DNA from: Salinibacterium sp. G-O1
GTDB taxonomy: Bacteria > Actinomycetota > Actinomycetes > Actinomycetales > Microbacteriaceae
Direction: 5' to 3'
DNA: 64,000 bases
NCBI RefSeq assembly: GCF_030063305.1
Contig: NZ_JASISV010000002.1
Span: forward strand, 310,001-374,000
Shown: positions 17,366 to 28,375 of the stretch, one piece after another
How the letters are laid out: each line of letters starts with the position of its first letter
Position numbering within the stretch: position 1 is the stretch's first letter
Position numbers and translations under genes: made by a program
The notes under the pieces: generated by a model
What the model was told of the DNA's origin: nothing
Database searches by the model: none
Seen by the model: only the letters and a program-made list of their open reading frames with translations

Positions 17366-18823
17366 TCAGATTGAGAGTGCGTGGTCCGTCGGCTTGACCG
17401 GGAACGGCAACAGTGTGTCGCCTTCAAGGTAGCGATCGACGGCGGATGCCGCTGCGCGGCCTTCAGCGATAGCCCAGACGATGAGCGACTGGCCGCGGCC
17501 AGCATCGCCGGCGACGAAGACTCCGGCTTCGCTGGTCTCGTACATCCCGTCGCGCTCGATGTTGCCCTTGGCGTCGAATGGGACGGGCAGCTGAGCGTCG
17601 ATCGAGTCGGATTCCGGCCCGGTGAACCCGAGGGCCAGGAGCACCAGGTCTGCCGGGATCTCCCGCTCGGTGCCGGACTTGGGAACGCGCCTGCCATCGA
17701 TGTATTCGGTCTCGGCGACGCGAATCGCGCGCACCTCGCCAGCCTCGTTGGAGAGGAACTCAACGGTAGAGGCGAGATACACCCGCTCACCGCCCTCTTC
17801 GTGGGCGCTGGAAACCTCGAACAGCGTCGGGCTCATGGGCCAGGGCTGGTGCTCCGGCCGCTCGCTTGGCGGCTGGAGGCCGATCGCGAGGTTGGTGACA
17901 GACAGCGCCTGCTGGCGGTGGGCTGTGCCGATGCAGTCTGCTCCGGTGTCACCGCCGCCCAGGACAACGACATGTTTGCCGTCAGCGGTGATCTGCTCAG
18001 CGACCGAGTCGCCAGCACCCACCCTGTTCGCCTGGACGAGATATTCCATCGCGAAATGCACGCCCATGAGGTCGCGCCCTGGCACGGGAAGATCACGCGG
18101 GACGGTGGCCCCTGTGGCCACGATGACGGCGTCATACCGGGCCTTCAGGTCGCTCCAGCTGATGTCGACACCGATCTCGACGCCGGCGCGGAAACGAGTT
18201 CCCTCAGCCTGCATCTGTGAGACCCGAAGCTCGATGTGCTTCTTTTCCATCTTGAAATCGGGGATGCCGTACCGAAGCAGTCCGCCGATGCGGTCGTCCC
18301 GCTCGAAGACGGCGACGGTGTGACCCGCCCGGGTGAGCTGCTGGGCGGCCGCGAGCCCGGCAGGGCCGGATCCGACCACGGCGATGGTCTTGCCGGTGAG
18401 CCGTTCCGGTGGCCTCGGGGTCACGAGCCCGTTGGCGAAGGCCTGATCGATGATCGTCACCTCGACCTGCTTGATCGTCACGGCAGGCTGGTTGATTCCC
18501 AGCACGCACGAACTCTCACAGGGAGCCGGGCACAGTCTGCCGGTGAACTCAGGGAAGTTGTTGGTCGCGTGCAGGCGCTCGATTGCCTGGGCTCCCTCGC
18601 CCCTCCACATGAGGTCATTCCACTCGGGGATGAGGTTTCCCAGCGGGCAACCCTGGTGGCAGAACGGAATGCCGCAATCCATGCAGCGGCCAGCCTGGCG
18701 CTTCAATTCGGAAGAATCCTGCTGCTCGTAGACCTCTTTCCAGTCCATGAGCCGCAGCGCCACTGGGCGACGCTTCGCGGTTTCGCGCTCCTGTACCTTG
18801 AGGAATCCCTTGGGATCAGCCAC
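17366..18823 (-). CDS. gltD: Glutamate synthase, small subunit
   Basis: A 485-residue NADPH-oxidising flavoprotein that feeds electrons to GltB. The N-terminal cysteine-rich region [20 protein letters not shown] binds iron-sulfur clusters; [15 protein letters not shown] is the FAD fingerprint, [12 protein letters not shown] binds NADPH, and [14 protein letters not shown] is the second FAD contact. The GTG start overlaps the gltB stop by eight bases. With GltB it makes two glutamates from glutamine and 2-oxoglutarate. Confidence 0.98.
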   Translation of the reverse strand: MADPKGFLKVQERETAKRRPVALRLMDWKEVYEQQDSSELKRQAGRCMDCGIPFCHQGCPLGNLIPEWNDLMWRGEGAQAIERLHATNNFPEFTGRLCPAPCESSCVLGINQPAVTIKQVEVTIIDQAFANGLVTPRPPERLTGKTIAVVGSGPAGLAAAQQLTRAGHTVAVFERDDRIGGLLRYGIPDFKMEKKHIELRVSQMQAEGTRFRAGVEIGVDISWSDLKARYDAVIVATGATVPRDLPVPGRDLMGVHFAMEYLVQANRVGAGDSVAEQITADGKHVVVLGGGDTGADCIGTAHRQQALSVTNLAIGLQPPSERPEHQPWPMSPTLFEVSSAHEEGGERVYLASTVEFLSNEAGEVRAIRVAETEYIDGRRVPKSGTEREIPADLVLLALGFTGPESDSIDAQLPVPFDAKGNIERDGMYETSEAGVFVAGDAGRGQSLIVWAIAEGRAAASAVDRYLEGDTLLPFPVKPTDHALSI

Positions 18824-21800
18824 CGGTAACCTCCATGATTCGTGCCCAGGTTACGTCGCCGTCGGGGTCGAGCCCCTCGTCGATCGCAGTCTGGCGGGTC
18901 TGTAGAACTGCCGCGTAGTCCCTCGGCAGAACCTTGGTGAAACGTTGGACAGCGTCATCCATATTCGCCAGCATCGCCGCCGCGACGACCGAATCGGTCT
19001 CGTCGACATGGCGCTGCAGCAAATCAGTCAGGATCTCGACATCGGCACTTCCGAGCGCCGTGAGCGTCAACTCGCCCGATGCAACGGAATCGGCGTTCAC
19101 ACGCTCGGTGACCAGATCGTAGATGTACGCCGTGCCGCCCGACATGCCGGCGCCGAGGTTTCGGCCGGTTTCCCCAAGGATGACGGCGAGTCCGCCGGTC
19201 ATGTACTCGAGTGCGTGGTCGCCCACTCCCTCGACGACCGCGGTTGCGCCGGAGTTGCGAACGAGGAACCTCTCCCCCACGATCCCGCGCAGGAACATGC
19301 TGCCCTGCGTCGCGCCGTAGCCGATGACGTTGCCGGCGATCACGTTCTGCTCAGCAGCGAAGGTGCTGTCCAGGCTTGGCCGTACGACGATCTGGCCGCC
19401 ACACAGTCCCTTGCCGACATAGTCGTTGCTGTCACCCTCGAGCCGAAGCGAGATTCCCGCCGGTACGAATGCGCCAAACGACTGGCCGGCCGTTCCGGTC
19501 AGTCGAATCTCGATCGTCCCGGTGGGCAGGCCGTTCTCCCCGTGCCGCAGGGTCACCTCGTGGCCGAGCATGGTGCCGACCGCTCGTTCGGTGTTGCGGA
19601 TCGGCAGCTCGATGACGACGGGCGTGCCGTTGTCGAGGGCATTCGCGCTCAACCTGATCAGCTGCTGGTCGAAGTGCTTCTCGAGCTCGTGATTCTGGCT
19701 GATGCGGTTGATGCGCGGCTCGTCGTCGCTGAACTTGGGTCCAGAGAACACGGGAGTGAGGTCGAGTCCGTCGGCCTTCCAGTGTTCGACGGCGCGGTCG
19801 GAATTCAGCAGCTCGCTGTGGCCGATGGCCTCGTCAAGGCTGCGGAAGCCGAGCTGCGACAGGTACTCGCGCACCTCCTGCGCCAGGAATTCGAAGAAGT
19901 TGACGATGAATTCCGGCTTGCCGGTGAACCTGGCACGAAGTTCAGGATTCTGGGTCGCAACGCCCACGGGGCAGGTGTCCAGGTGGCACACGCGCATCAT
20001 GATGCAACCGGACACCACGAGTGGTGCCGTCGCGAAACCGTATTCCTCGGCGCCCAGCAGCGCGCCGATGATGACGTCACGCCCGGTCTTCATCTGGCCA
20101 TCGACCTGCACGACCACCCGATCGCGCATGCCGTTGAGCATGAGTGTCTGCTGGGTCTCGGCCAGCCCGATTTCCCATGGCGTTCCGGCGTGCTTGAGCG
20201 AGTTCAGGGGGCTTGCTCCTGTACCGCCATCATGGCCTGATACGAGAACGACATCGGCCAGAGCTTTTGTGACTCCCGCGGCGACAGCGCCGATTCCGGA
20301 CTGGCTCACGAGCTTCACGTGCACGCGGGCGGCAGGGTTGGCTCGCTTGAGGTCGAAGATCAACTGTTTGAGGTCTTCGATCGAGTAAATGTCGTGGTGC
20401 GGAGGTGGTGAAATCAGGCCAACACCGGCCGTGCCGTGGCGAGTCCGCGCGATCCACGGATACACCTTCCCGGCCGGCAACTGCCCGCCTTCACCGGGCT
20501 TGGCGCCCTGCGCCATCTTGATCTGGATGTCTGTGGCATGGGTCAGATACATGCTGGTGACGCCGAACCGGCCCGACGCAACCTGCTTGATGGCGCTGCG
20601 GCGCTTTGGATCGAGCAGGCGCTCGACGTTCTCGCCACCTTCTCCGGTGTTCGAGCGCCCGCCGAGCTGGTTCATGGCGATAGCCATGGTCTCGTGGGCT
20701 TCCTCGCTGATCGATCCGTAGCTCATCGCGCCAGTGTTGAAGCGCTTCACAATCGACTCGACCGGCTCGACCTCGTCCAGCGGGACGACGGGTCGCACCC
20801 CATCCTTGATGGTGAAGAGCCCGCGAAGGGTCATCAGGTTCGAGGCCTGGTCGTCGACGAGCTTCGTGTATTCACGGAAGATGTCGTAGCGGCGCGACCG
20901 GGTCGCGTGCTGCAGTCGGAACACTGTTTCGGGGTTGAAGAGGTGCGGCGGGCCCTCGCGGCGCCACTGGTACTCGCCGCCCGTCGCGAGACGTTCGTGT
21001 GGGCTCGGGGCGCCGTCCTCCGGGTAGGCGGACGCATGCCGAGCGGCGTTCTCGGCGGCGATCACTTCGATGCCCACCCCACCGAGCAGCGTTGAGGTGC
21101 CGGTGAAGTACTGGTCGACGAACTCTTCGCCGAGGCCAACGGCCTCGAACGCCTGCGCGCCGGCGTATGAGCCGACCACAGAGATCCCCATCTTGGACAT
21201 GATCTTCAGAACGCCCTTGCCGAGCCCCTTGATCAGGTTGCCGACGGCCTTCTCTGAGGTGAGTCCCTGGATCATCCCGCTTCGGACGAGTTCTTCCGCG
21301 GTTTCCATTGCGAGGTACGGGTTGATCGCTGACGCGCCGTAGCCGACGAGCAGCGCCACGTGATGCACCTCACGAACGTCACCGGCCTCGACGATGAGCC
21401 CGACCTTCATGCGGGTCTCTTCACGGATGAGGTGGTGGTGAACGGCTGCGAGGGAGAGTAGCGACGGAATGGGCGCGAAATCACGGTTCGAGTCGCGGTC
21501 AGAGATCACGATGAATTGCGCGCCGTTGTCGATCGCCTCGTCCACGTCGGCGCAGAGCTTCGCCAGACGCTTTTCCATGGCCTTCGGGCCCTTGTCGACC
21601 CGGTAAAGGGAGCGCAGGGTCACCGTGGGACGGCGTCCTCCACCGGTCTCGAAGTGCTGGATTTTCGCCAGCTCGTCGTTGTTGATCACCGGGAAATCGA
21701 GTGAGATCTGCTTCGCGTGCTCTGGCGTTGCCGTGAGCAGGTTGCGCTCGGGGCCCAGCCCCAACTTCATCGACGTCACGACTTCTTCGCGGATCGAGTC

Positions 21801-23390
21801 GAGCGGCGGGTTCGTCACCTGAGCGAACTGCTGCGTGAAGTAGTCGAAGAGCAGGCGTGGCCGGTCGGAGAGCACAGCGATCGGCGTGTCCGATCCCATC
21901 GCACCCAGTGGTTCGGCAGCATTTTGGGCCATCGGTGTGATGAGAATTCGCACCTCTTCTTCGGTGTAGCCGAAGGTGCGCTGGCGACGGATGACCGAGG
22001 CGGGAGTGTGAACGATGTGTTCGCGCTGCGGCAGGTCTTTGAGGGCGATGCGTCCTGACTCGAGCCACTCGGACCATGGTTCAGCCGCAGCGAGTTCGGC
22101 CTTGATCTCATCGTCCTCGATGATGCGACCCTGCTCGGTGTCGACGAGGAACATCTTGCCTGGGCTGAGCCTGCCCTTGCGAACGACGCGGCCCGGCGCG
22201 ATGTCGAGCACACCGATCTCGCTGGCGAGCACGACGAGGCCTTCGTCGGTCACGAGGTAGCGACCGGGGCGCAGCCCATTGCGGTCGAGCGTGGCTCCGA
22301 CGAGGGAACCGTCAGTGAAGACGAGGGCGGCCGGGCCGTCCCACGGCTCCATGAGCATCGAGTGATACTCGTAGAAAGCCCGACGATCCGGATCGACGTC
22401 TGTCTGGTTCTCGTACGCCTCAGGCACCATCATCATCATCGCGTGCGGCAGTGAGCGTCCGGCAAGGTTCAACAGCTCGACGACCTCATCGAACGAGGCC
22501 GAGTCGCTGGCACCAACCGTGTTGATCGGCAGGATCGAACGGATGTCTCCCAGCACATCGCTTTCAAGCTGGGACTGGCGAGCGCGCATCCAGTTGCGGT
22601 TGCCCTGCACCGTGTTGATCTCGCCGTTGTGGGCGATCATCCTGAATGGCTGTGCCAGCGGCCAGGACGGGAACGTGTTGGTGGAATACCGCGAGTGAAC
22701 CAGCGCCAGTTTTGACGCGAAACGCTCGTCAGAGAGATCCGGGTAGAACGGCTCGAGCTGCAGGGTCGTGACCATGCCCTTGTAGACCAGCGTGCGTGAC
22801 GACAGCGACGGGAAATAGGCGTGCAGTTCATGCTCGGCGCGCTTGCGCAGCCGGAAGGCCTGGCGCTCGAGGTCCATGCCTCCCACGGGTCCGGCCGCGT
22901 CGGTGAGCGTCGACTGGAGGAAGACTTGCTCGAACGCCGGCATGGCGTCGCGGGCAAGGTTGCCGAGGTTGTCCGGCTCGATGGGAACCTCACGCCAGCC
23001 AAGAACCCGGAGGTTCTCTTCGCCCGCAAGTTTCGCCACGCCGGTCTTGATCGCGGCGCGCTCGTCGTCGTCGGTCGGCAGGAAAGCCATGCCGACGATG
23101 TAGTGCCCCGCAGCCGGAAGCTCGAACCCAGCGACAGCACGAAGGAACTCATCCGGAATCTGGGTCACGATTCCGGCACCGTCACCGGTGCCAGCGTCTG
23201 AGCCCACCGCACCGCGGTGCTCGAGGTTGCGCAGTGCGCTCAGCGCAGTGTCGATGATGTCGTGGCCTGCGGTGCCCCGCAGGGTGGCGACCATCGCGAG
23301 CCCACAGGCATCGCGTTCGCGGCGTGGGTCATACAGACCTGTGGCGCTGGGTACTGAGCTGAAACGCTCGAAGGCTGGCGTGAGAGCCAT
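18816..23390 (-). CDS. gltB: Glutamate synthase, large subunit
   Basis: A 1524-residue glutamate synthase alpha subunit. After a propeptide of 28 residues comes the nucleophilic Cys in [16 protein letters not shown] (N-terminal glutaminase domain). The central and FMN-binding synthase domains follow ([19 protein letters not shown]), then the 3Fe-4S cysteines in [15 protein letters not shown] and the C-terminal beta-helix ([31 protein letters not shown]). I chose the ATG at 23390 ([10 protein letters not shown]), with AGGA eight bases upstream, over the GTG at 23405, which contains that ribosome binding site. A small UUCG hairpin sits in the leader. Confidence 0.97.
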   Translation of the reverse strand: MALTPAFERFSSVPSATGLYDPRRERDACGLAMVATLRGTAGHDIIDTALSALRNLEHRGAVGSDAGTGDGAGIVTQIPDEFLRAVAGFELPAAGHYIVGMAFLPTDDDERAAIKTGVAKLAGEENLRVLGWREVPIEPDNLGNLARDAMPAFEQVFLQSTLTDAAGPVGGMDLERQAFRLRKRAEHELHAYFPSLSSRTLVYKGMVTTLQLEPFYPDLSDERFASKLALVHSRYSTNTFPSWPLAQPFRMIAHNGEINTVQGNRNWMRARQSQLESDVLGDIRSILPINTVGASDSASFDEVVELLNLAGRSLPHAMMMMVPEAYENQTDVDPDRRAFYEYHSMLMEPWDGPAALVFTDGSLVGATLDRNGLRPGRYLVTDEGLVVLASEIGVLDIAPGRVVRKGRLSPGKMFLVDTEQGRIIEDDEIKAELAAAEPWSEWLESGRIALKDLPQREHIVHTPASVIRRQRTFGYTEEEVRILITPMAQNAAEPLGAMGSDTPIAVLSDRPRLLFDYFTQQFAQVTNPPLDSIREEVVTSMKLGLGPERNLLTATPEHAKQISLDFPVINNDELAKIQHFETGGGRRPTVTLRSLYRVDKGPKAMEKRLAKLCADVDEAIDNGAQFIVISDRDSNRDFAPIPSLLSLAAVHHHLIREETRMKVGLIVEAGDVREVHHVALLVGYGASAINPYLAMETAEELVRSGMIQGLTSEKAVGNLIKGLGKGVLKIMSKMGISVVGSYAGAQAFEAVGLGEEFVDQYFTGTSTLLGGVGIEVIAAENAARHASAYPEDGAPSPHERLATGGEYQWRREGPPHLFNPETVFRLQHATRSRRYDIFREYTKLVDDQASNLMTLRGLFTIKDGVRPVVPLDEVEPVESIVKRFNTGAMSYGSISEEAHETMAIAMNQLGGRSNTGEGGENVERLLDPKRRSAIKQVASGRFGVTSMYLTHATDIQIKMAQGAKPGEGGQLPAGKVYPWIARTRHGTAGVGLISPPPHHDIYSIEDLKQLIFDLKRANPAARVHVKLVSQSGIGAVAAGVTKALADVVLVSGHDGGTGASPLNSLKHAGTPWEIGLAETQQTLMLNGMRDRVVVQVDGQMKTGRDVIIGALLGAEEYGFATAPLVVSGCIMMRVCHLDTCPVGVATQNPELRARFTGKPEFIVNFFEFLAQEVREYLSQLGFRSLDEAIGHSELLNSDRAVEHWKADGLDLTPVFSGPKFSDDEPRINRISQNHELEKHFDQQLIRLSANALDNGTPVVIELPIRNTERAVGTMLGHEVTLRHGENGLPTGTIEIRLTGTAGQSFGAFVPAGISLRLEGDSNDYVGKGLCGGQIVVRPSLDSTFAAEQNVIAGNVIGYGATQGSMFLRGIVGERFLVRNSGATAVVEGVGDHALEYMTGGLAVILGETGRNLGAGMSGGTAYIYDLVTERVNADSVASGELTLTALGSADVEILTDLLQRHVDETDSVVAAAMLANMDDAVQRFTKVLPRDYAAVLQTRQTAIDEGLDPDGDVTWARIMEVTGG

Positions 23391-23409
23391 GGCAACCGTC
23401 CTCACGAAT

Positions 23410-23421
23410 GTGCCGAAGCAC
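23410..23421 (-). other. Small UUCG hairpin in the gltB leader
   Basis: The sequence GTGCTTCGGCAC folds into a 4-bp stem with a stable UUCG tetraloop (C-G closing pair), about 10 bases upstream of the gltB ribosome binding site on the minus strand. It could stabilise or gate the leader, or be chance. No U-tract follows, so it is not an obvious terminator. Confidence 0.35.
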
Positions 23422-23481
23422 GATTCAAACTTGGCGTGTGGGGGACGTCTGCGGCCCGAAGGAAAGGTCGTCCCGGGATAT

Positions 23482-24612
23482 TTAGGGGCGAGTCGTGCCT
23501 GTGCCGCTTGTGGCGAGCTTGTCCGACGAGCTTAGACCGCTTGTAGCGAGCGTGCCGGACGAGACCGAATCGGACCCTGCGAGGGCATCGTCGCCTGGTT
23601 CGTCAGTCTCCGAGTAGGTCTCCGGTGAGTCTACAGCACCGCTCCCATAGCCTTGATGGCCTGGAACGTATGCACTCGGTTCGTCACCGGGGTGACGTCG
23701 TGACTGATACAGGAACAATGCGATGCCCAGGATGATCGCCACAATCGCGCCCCAGACATTGGTGCGGATCCCGAAGAAGACCTCGCTCGGGTCGACCCTG
23801 ATCGACTCGAACCAGGCGCGGCCGATGCCGTACCAGATCATGTACAGAGCCCAGACCTTTCCCCACTGCAGGCGAGGAACCGCGTCACCGACGGGGACGG
23901 GAATCTTCAGTCCGCCAACGGATCGGGTGACGAGCCGGTACCGACGTTCCATCGTGATCAGGAAGACGATGCCGACGACGTTCCAGATCATCTCGTACAG
24001 GAATGTCGGGTGGAAGAGCGTGCCTTCGGCGAGCCCGACCGGGTACGCGGAGTTGGAAGCCTCGATCTCGAGGCCCCACGGCAGATCGGTCGGCTGACCG
24101 AAGAGTTCGTGGTTGAAGTAATTGCCGAAACGACCGAGGGCCTGTGCGAGCAGCATGGCGGGGGCGAGCGCGTCGGCGAACGTCCAGAAGCGGATGCCGG
24201 CGAGACGGCAGCCGATCCAGGCGCCCACAGCGCCACCGATCAGCGAGCCGAACAGGGCGTTGCCACCGTTCCAGATGCGCACGACCTCCCACGGATCTGC
24301 GCCATCGTAAAAGTAGTCGGAGGGATGCGTGAGCACGTGATAGGCCCGCGCTCCGACCAGACCGAGCGGTACTGCCCAGATGATCACATCGAGTACGACG
24401 CCGGATTCGACGCCGCGGCGGGTGAGCCGGCTGTTCACCAGCAGTGTTGCCGCGATGATTCCCGCGAGAATGCACAGCGCGTAGGTGTGAATCGCGATGA
24501 CCTGATTCTCAGCGATGGCAGGAATCAGACCGTGCAGCCAGCCGATCGGGATGCTGATCGGGATTTGCCATTCTTCTGGCGGACTGGGAATGCTGAGCGG
24601 CATCAATGGCAT
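23482..24612 (-). CDS. lgt: Prolipoprotein diacylglyceryl transferase
   Basis: A 376-residue membrane enzyme that transfers diacylglycerol from phosphatidylglycerol to the lipobox Cys of prelipoproteins. Seen: several membrane segments, the conserved [21 protein letters not shown], and the Lgt signature [24 protein letters not shown] chose the ATG at 24612 (MPLMPLSIP) with AGAAAGG eight bases upstream. After the last membrane segment a hydrophilic tail of about 75 residues is rich in Ser, Gly, Asp and Thr and contains two copies of an LATSG motif; such tails are common in actinobacterial Lgt. Its place next to trpA is conserved in actinobacteria. Confidence 0.96.
   Translation of the reverse strand: MPLMPLSIPSPPEEWQIPISIPIGWLHGLIPAIAENQVIAIHTYALCILAGIIAATLLVNSRLTRRGVESGVVLDVIIWAVPLGLVGARAYHVLTHPSDYFYDGADPWEVVRIWNGGNALFGSLIGGAVGAWIGCRLAGIRFWTFADALAPAMLLAQALGRFGNYFNHELFGQPTDLPWGLEIEASNSAYPVGLAEGTLFHPTFLYEMIWNVVGIVFLITMERRYRLVTRSVGGLKIPVPVGDAVPRLQWGKVWALYMIWYGIGRAWFESIRVDPSEVFFGIRTNVWGAIVAIILGIALFLYQSRRHPGDEPSAYVPGHQGYGSGAVDSPETYSETDEPGDDALAGSDSVSSGTLATSGLSSSDKLATSGTGTTRP
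23507..23563. repeat. Two near-identical 24-base repeats in the lgt 3' end
   Basis: Copies at 23507-23530 and 23540-23563, period 33, share most bases (CTTGTGGCGAGCTTGTCCGA against CTTGTAGCGAGCGTGCCGGA). They encode the two LATSG motifs in the hydrophilic Lgt tail and probably arose by slippage. Confidence 0.6.
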
Positions 24613-24689
24613 ACCGGTCACCTTTCTGCGATGGGAATGTTGCTGAAGCTAAGCCGAGTGGGCACTACGAAAATCGCAGCCGCGCGGAA

Positions 24690-25472
24690 CTAAGCAAGCG
24701 TACCTGTTGCGAGGGCGGCGGCCGTCCGTGCGACGGCGGGTACTCCCCCGTCGGCCAGCGCCTTCACCAGCACGGAGCCGACGATCGCACCGTCGGCATA
24801 GCTCATCACCTCACGCACCTGGTCGGCCGTCGAGATTCCTACGCCCACGCAGGCGTTCGTGGATCCGGCGTCGCGCAGCCGTGACACGAGTCCACGAGCC
24901 GCCTTGTCGACGTCGGCCCTGGCTCCCGTGATTCCCATGGTCGACACCGCATACACGAAGCCGCGGCTGTTCTCGACGGCAAGCCTGAGCCTGGCATCCG
25001 ACGACGACGGGGCAGCGAGGAAGACACGGTCGAGGTCGGTGCGCTCAGATGCTTCAAGCCAGGGCGCTGCATTGTCGGCCGTGAGATCCGGTGTGATCAG
25101 CCCGGCCCCGCCCGCGGCGACGAGGTCGTCTGCGAAGCGCTCCACGCCATACTGCAACACGGGGTTGTAGTAGGTCATCACGAGGACAGGAGCAGACACT
25201 CGAGCCGTGATGGCCGCAACCGCTTCAAACGCGTGCTCGAGCTTGAAGCCGTTTTCGAGGGCGACCTGAGTGGCTTCCTGGATGACCAGGCCGTCCATCA
25301 CGGGATCCGTGTACGGGATGCCGAGCTCGATGACGTCGACACCGTTCTCGACCAGGGCGACAGCCGCATCGATGCTCGACTGAAGATTCGGGAATCCCGC
25401 GGGCAGGTAGCCGATGAGGGCACCTGTGCCCGCCGCCTTGCGCGCGGCAATCGTCGCTTCGACGGCGCTCAT
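24690..25472 (-). CDS. trpA: Tryptophan synthase alpha chain
   Basis: A 260-residue TIM-barrel enzyme that cleaves indole-3-glycerol phosphate to indole and glyceraldehyde-3-phosphate. Seen: [17 protein letters not shown], the catalytic Glu in [15 protein letters not shown], and the phosphate-binding end [11 protein letters not shown] and [12 protein letters not shown]. It overlaps the trpB stop by four bases and is followed by lgt. Confidence 0.97.
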   Translation of the reverse strand: MSAVEATIAARKAAGTGALIGYLPAGFPNLQSSIDAAVALVENGVDVIELGIPYTDPVMDGLVIQEATQVALENGFKLEHAFEAVAAITARVSAPVLVMTYYNPVLQYGVERFADDLVAAGGAGLITPDLTADNAAPWLEASERTDLDRVFLAAPSSSDARLRLAVENSRGFVYAVSTMGITGARADVDKAARGLVSRLRDAGSTNACVGVGISTADQVREVMSYADGAIVGSVLVKALADGGVPAVARTAAALATGTLA

Positions 25473-26725
25473 CGTTCGACCGCCGGGGTGCTGGATTCGA
25501 GCGGAGCTTCATCTTCGGCGACCAGTGCTGCGGTGTCGAGGATGTCGAAATACTTGGCAGCGGTTTCCATGTCTTTGTCGCCCCGACCGCTCAGATTCAC
25601 GAGGATGATCGCGTCTGGGCCGAGCTCCTTGCCGAGGTTGAGGGTTCCCGCGAGGGCGTGAGCCGACTCGATGGCGGGGATGATCCCCTCAGTTCTGCTC
25701 AGCAGACGCAGCGCCTGCATCGCCTCATCGTCGGTGATGGGCAGGTAGTGAGCGCGGCCGATGTCGTTCAGCCAGGAATGCTCCGGCCCAATGCCCGGGT
25801 AGTCGAGACCGGCCGAAATGGAGTGGGACTCGATGGTCTGGCCGTCGGCATCCTGCAGCATGTAGCTGTGCGCCCCATGCAATACGCCGGGGCGGCCCCT
25901 GGTGATGGTGGCGGCGTGGCGTTCGGTGAGGTGACCGTCGCCAGCAGCCTCGTAGCCGTACAGCGCGACATCCGGATCGTCGAGAAAGGCGTGAAAAATA
26001 CCCATAGCGTTGCTACCGCCGCCGACGCACGCCGTGACGGCGTCAGGGAGCCGGCCCGTCAGTTCGAGCACCTGCCTCCTGGCCTCCTCGCCGATGATCT
26101 TCTGAAAGTCACGGACCATCGTGGGGAACGGGTGCGGCCCGGCGACGGTGCCGAAGATGTAGTTGGTCGTGTCGACGCTGGTGACCCACTCGCGGTACGC
26201 CTCATTGATGGCGTCCTTGAGGGTGCGGGAACCGGTGGTGACCGAGACCACTTCGGCGCCGAGCAGGCGCATCCGGGCGACGTTGAGCGCCTGGCGTTCG
26301 GTGTCGACCTCGCCCATGTAGATGACGCATTCGAGGCCGAAAAGTGCCGCGGCGGTCGCTGTCGCAACCCCGTGCTGGCCCGCGCCGGTTTCGGCGATAA
26401 CACGGGTCTTGCCGATGCGTTTGGTGAGCAACGCCTGGCCAAGCACGTTATTAATCTTGTGCGAGCCGGTGTGGTTGAGATCTTCCCTTTTGAGGATGAT
26501 GCGCGCCCCGCCAGCGTGCTCAGCAAATCTCGGGACCTCGGTGATGATCGAGGGTCGGCCGGTGTACGACGCGTGCAGTGCGGCGAGCTCAGCGGCGAAC
26601 GCCGGGTCGACCTTCGCGGCGGAGTATGCGGCATCCAGCTCGTCAAGTGCAGCCATCAACGACTCCGGGACAAACCTGCCGCCGAATTCGCCGAAATACG
26701 GGCCTAGTTCATCACGCAGATTCAT
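25469..26725 (-). CDS. trpB: Tryptophan synthase beta chain
   Basis: A 418-residue PLP enzyme that joins indole and serine. The PLP lysine is in [14 protein letters not shown] (about residue 95), and the phosphate-binding loop is [15 protein letters not shown]. The N-terminus [15 protein letters not shown] is complete. Overlaps of four bases with trpC and trpA show translational coupling and suit the alpha2-beta2 complex. Confidence 0.98.
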   Translation of the reverse strand: MNLRDELGPYFGEFGGRFVPESLMAALDELDAAYSAAKVDPAFAAELAALHASYTGRPSIITEVPRFAEHAGGARIILKREDLNHTGSHKINNVLGQALLTKRIGKTRVIAETGAGQHGVATATAAALFGLECVIYMGEVDTERQALNVARMRLLGAEVVSVTTGSRTLKDAINEAYREWVTSVDTTNYIFGTVAGPHPFPTMVRDFQKIIGEEARRQVLELTGRLPDAVTACVGGGSNAMGIFHAFLDDPDVALYGYEAAGDGHLTERHAATITRGRPGVLHGAHSYMLQDADGQTIESHSISAGLDYPGIGPEHSWLNDIGRAHYLPITDDEAMQALRLLSRTEGIIPAIESAHALAGTLNLGKELGPDAIILVNLSGRGDKDMETAAKYFDILDTAALVAEDEAPLESSTPAVER

Positions 26726-27495
26726 GATTGCAAAAACTCCCTGAGGGTGTTGGCGGGGTCACCGTTGGTGACGAGCGCTTCGCCGACGAGTACGACATCG
26801 GCGCCGGCCGCGCGGTAGTGGGCGACATCAGCCGGATTCTTCACCGCTGACTCTGCGACGCGGATCACCCCACTCGGGATCATTCCGGCGAGGGAACCGA
26901 AGAGGTTCTGGTCGAGCTCGAATGTGCTCAGGTCTCGGGCATTCACGCCAACGACGTCGGCGCCAAGGTCGAGAGCTCGATCGACCTCGTCGGCCGAGTG
27001 CGCTTCGACGAGCGGAGTCATGCCGAGCTGGTTAATCAGCGTGAAGAGGCTGGCCAGCGTCGGCTGGTCGAGGGCCGCGACGATGAGGAGCACGAGGTCG
27101 GCTCCCGAAGCGCGGGCTTCGAGCACCTGGTATGGCTCGGCGATGAAGTCTTTCCGAAGCACGGGGATGGATGACACGGCACGCACCGCTTCGAGATCTG
27201 CGAGCGAACCACCGAATTTGCGGCCCTCGGTCAGCACGCTGATCGCGCTGGCACCGCCCAGCTGATAGGCCGTTGCGAGTGACGCTGGGTCGGGGATGTC
27301 GGCGAGTGCACCCCGGGAGGGGCTTGCGCGCTTGATTTCGGCAATGATGTGCACCGAATCGCGCGGCGCGAGGGCAGCGAGAACGTCGAGCGCGGGTGGG
27401 CGCTGGATCGCGGCGGCCTCAAGATCAGCGAGACTGCGCACAGAACGTCGGGCCGAAGCGTCAGCAAGAGCTCCGGCGACCAGATCGGCGAGCAC
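26722..27495 (-). CDS. trpC: Indole-3-glycerol phosphate synthase
   Basis: A 257-residue TIM-barrel enzyme: [15 protein letters not shown] with the substrate-binding Lys, [18 protein letters not shown] with the catalytic Lys, [11 protein letters not shown], and [11 protein letters not shown] near the end. It is a single-domain TrpC without a fused TrpF; in actinobacteria TrpF activity is usually supplied by the bifunctional PriA/HisA isomerase, not in this window. Its GTG start overlaps the stop of the upstream small membrane gene by one base (TAGTG). Confidence 0.97.
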   Translation of the reverse strand: MLADLVAGALADASARRSVRSLADLEAAAIQRPPALDVLAALAPRDSVHIIAEIKRASPSRGALADIPDPASLATAYQLGGASAISVLTEGRKFGGSLADLEAVRAVSSIPVLRKDFIAEPYQVLEARASGADLVLLIVAALDQPTLASLFTLINQLGMTPLVEAHSADEVDRALDLGADVVGVNARDLSTFELDQNLFGSLAGMIPSGVIRVAESAVKNPADVAHYRAAGADVVLVGEALVTNGDPANTLREFLQS

Positions 27496-27725
27496 TAGGC
27501 GTGGGTGGTCGGGGTGAGCTTGTCTCCACCGACGCCGTAACCGAGCCTGCCGAGCACGTATCCAGCCAGCGCGCCGACGACGACGAGTCCGGCCGACGCG
27601 AAGACGAGCCAGGCAATGTTGAACCAGAAGGCGAGCGTGCCGATGCCGAATGCGACAAGCATGATGATGACGGCCGTCCAGGCCGCCGGGGAGTTTCCGT
27701 GGCCGGGGTCAGACTCGATGCTCAT
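27495..27725 (-). CDS. Small two-helix membrane protein in the trp operon (DUF6704-like)
   Basis: A 76-residue protein with the start motif DPGHGNSPAAWTAVIIML followed by two membrane segments (about residues 15-35 and 40-62) and a short polar tail. The HGNSPAAWTA motif recurs in actinobacterial trp operons and, from memory, is catalogued as DUF6704; function unknown. I chose the ATG at 27725 because a GGAGCAGG ribosome binding site precedes it and the longer reading has no family features. It lies directly upstream of trpC. Confidence 0.82.
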   Translation of the reverse strand: MSIESDPGHGNSPAAWTAVIIMLVAFGIGTLAFWFNIAWLVFASAGLVVVGALAGYVLGRLGYGVGGDKLTPTTHA

Positions 27726-27796
27726 CCTGCTCCATTCTTTGAGGTACGTCGTCAATTCTAGCCGGATGCCCCGCGGCCGCCCGGTCGCGCCGTAGG

Positions 27797-28375
27797 TCAG
27801 CGAGTCGTGGGATCCGAGCCGCCACTGAGGGAGTCCCAGGCACCGATCGGCGTGGTCGTGTCGTCGTCCGCCCCCGCCTCGGTGGACTCGTACTTGCGGG
27901 TGGGGCCCGGCCATCGCGGCGAGAGCGCGACGACAGCTACTCCGAGCACGGCGATGAGGATGCCCGCCACGAGCGCCAGCCACGGCCATCCGGTCGCGGT
28001 GATCGTGACGACGATGGCGGCGACCGATTGACTTCCGCTCACGGCAGTTGCGGCCGTGATGGTGGATGTCGACGCCGCAATCGGAGCAGTGATGGCCGAG
28101 ATTGCTGCGACCAGCACTGCGATCCCGATCAGTGTTTCGAGCACTCCGAGCACGATTCTGAGCACCTTGCCCGCAATGGCGAGAGCCCCGGCGAGGGCAA
28201 GGCAGGCGAGACCGAGGGCAGAAAGCCCGGGAGCCGCCGCCTGGCCCGCGACCTCCAGAGGCTGCCCACCGTCAAGGGTGAGCGTGAACCAGACCTGCGT
28301 CCAGCTCAACAGAGTGAGTGCACCCAACGCCGCGCCAGCGACGATGAGCAGCAGTTTGAGTCGTGCCGAGGTCAT
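27797..28375 (-). CDS. Trp biosynthesis-associated membrane protein (TIGR02234 type)
   Basis: A 192-residue protein with four hydrophobic segments (about residues 7-24, 48-66, 71-90 and 122-150) and a hydrophilic C-terminal tail. The LLSWTQVWFTLTL stretch after the first helix is typical of the actinobacterial trp-operon membrane family TIGR02234. Function is unknown; a role in tryptophan or precursor transport or in anchoring the pathway is possible but unproven. Its ATG overlaps the trpE stop (ATGA), so it is translationally coupled to trpE. Confidence 0.85.
   Translation of the reverse strand: MTSARLKLLLIVAGAALGALTLLSWTQVWFTLTLDGGQPLEVAGQAAAPGLSALGLACLALAGALAIAGKVLRIVLGVLETLIGIAVLVAAISAITAPIAASTSTITAATAVSGSQSVAAIVVTITATGWPWLALVAGILIAVLGVAVVALSPRWPGPTRKYESTEAGADDDTTTPIGAWDSLSGGSDPTTR

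Noticed and set aside
18945-20240. A 431-codon open frame opposite gltB
   Set aside because: Antisense to the well-supported gltB, with composition typical of a shadow frame and no recognisable domain.
25658-26707. A 349-codon plus-strand frame opposite trpB
   Set aside because: trpB is certain on the other strand; the plus-strand product has no known motif.
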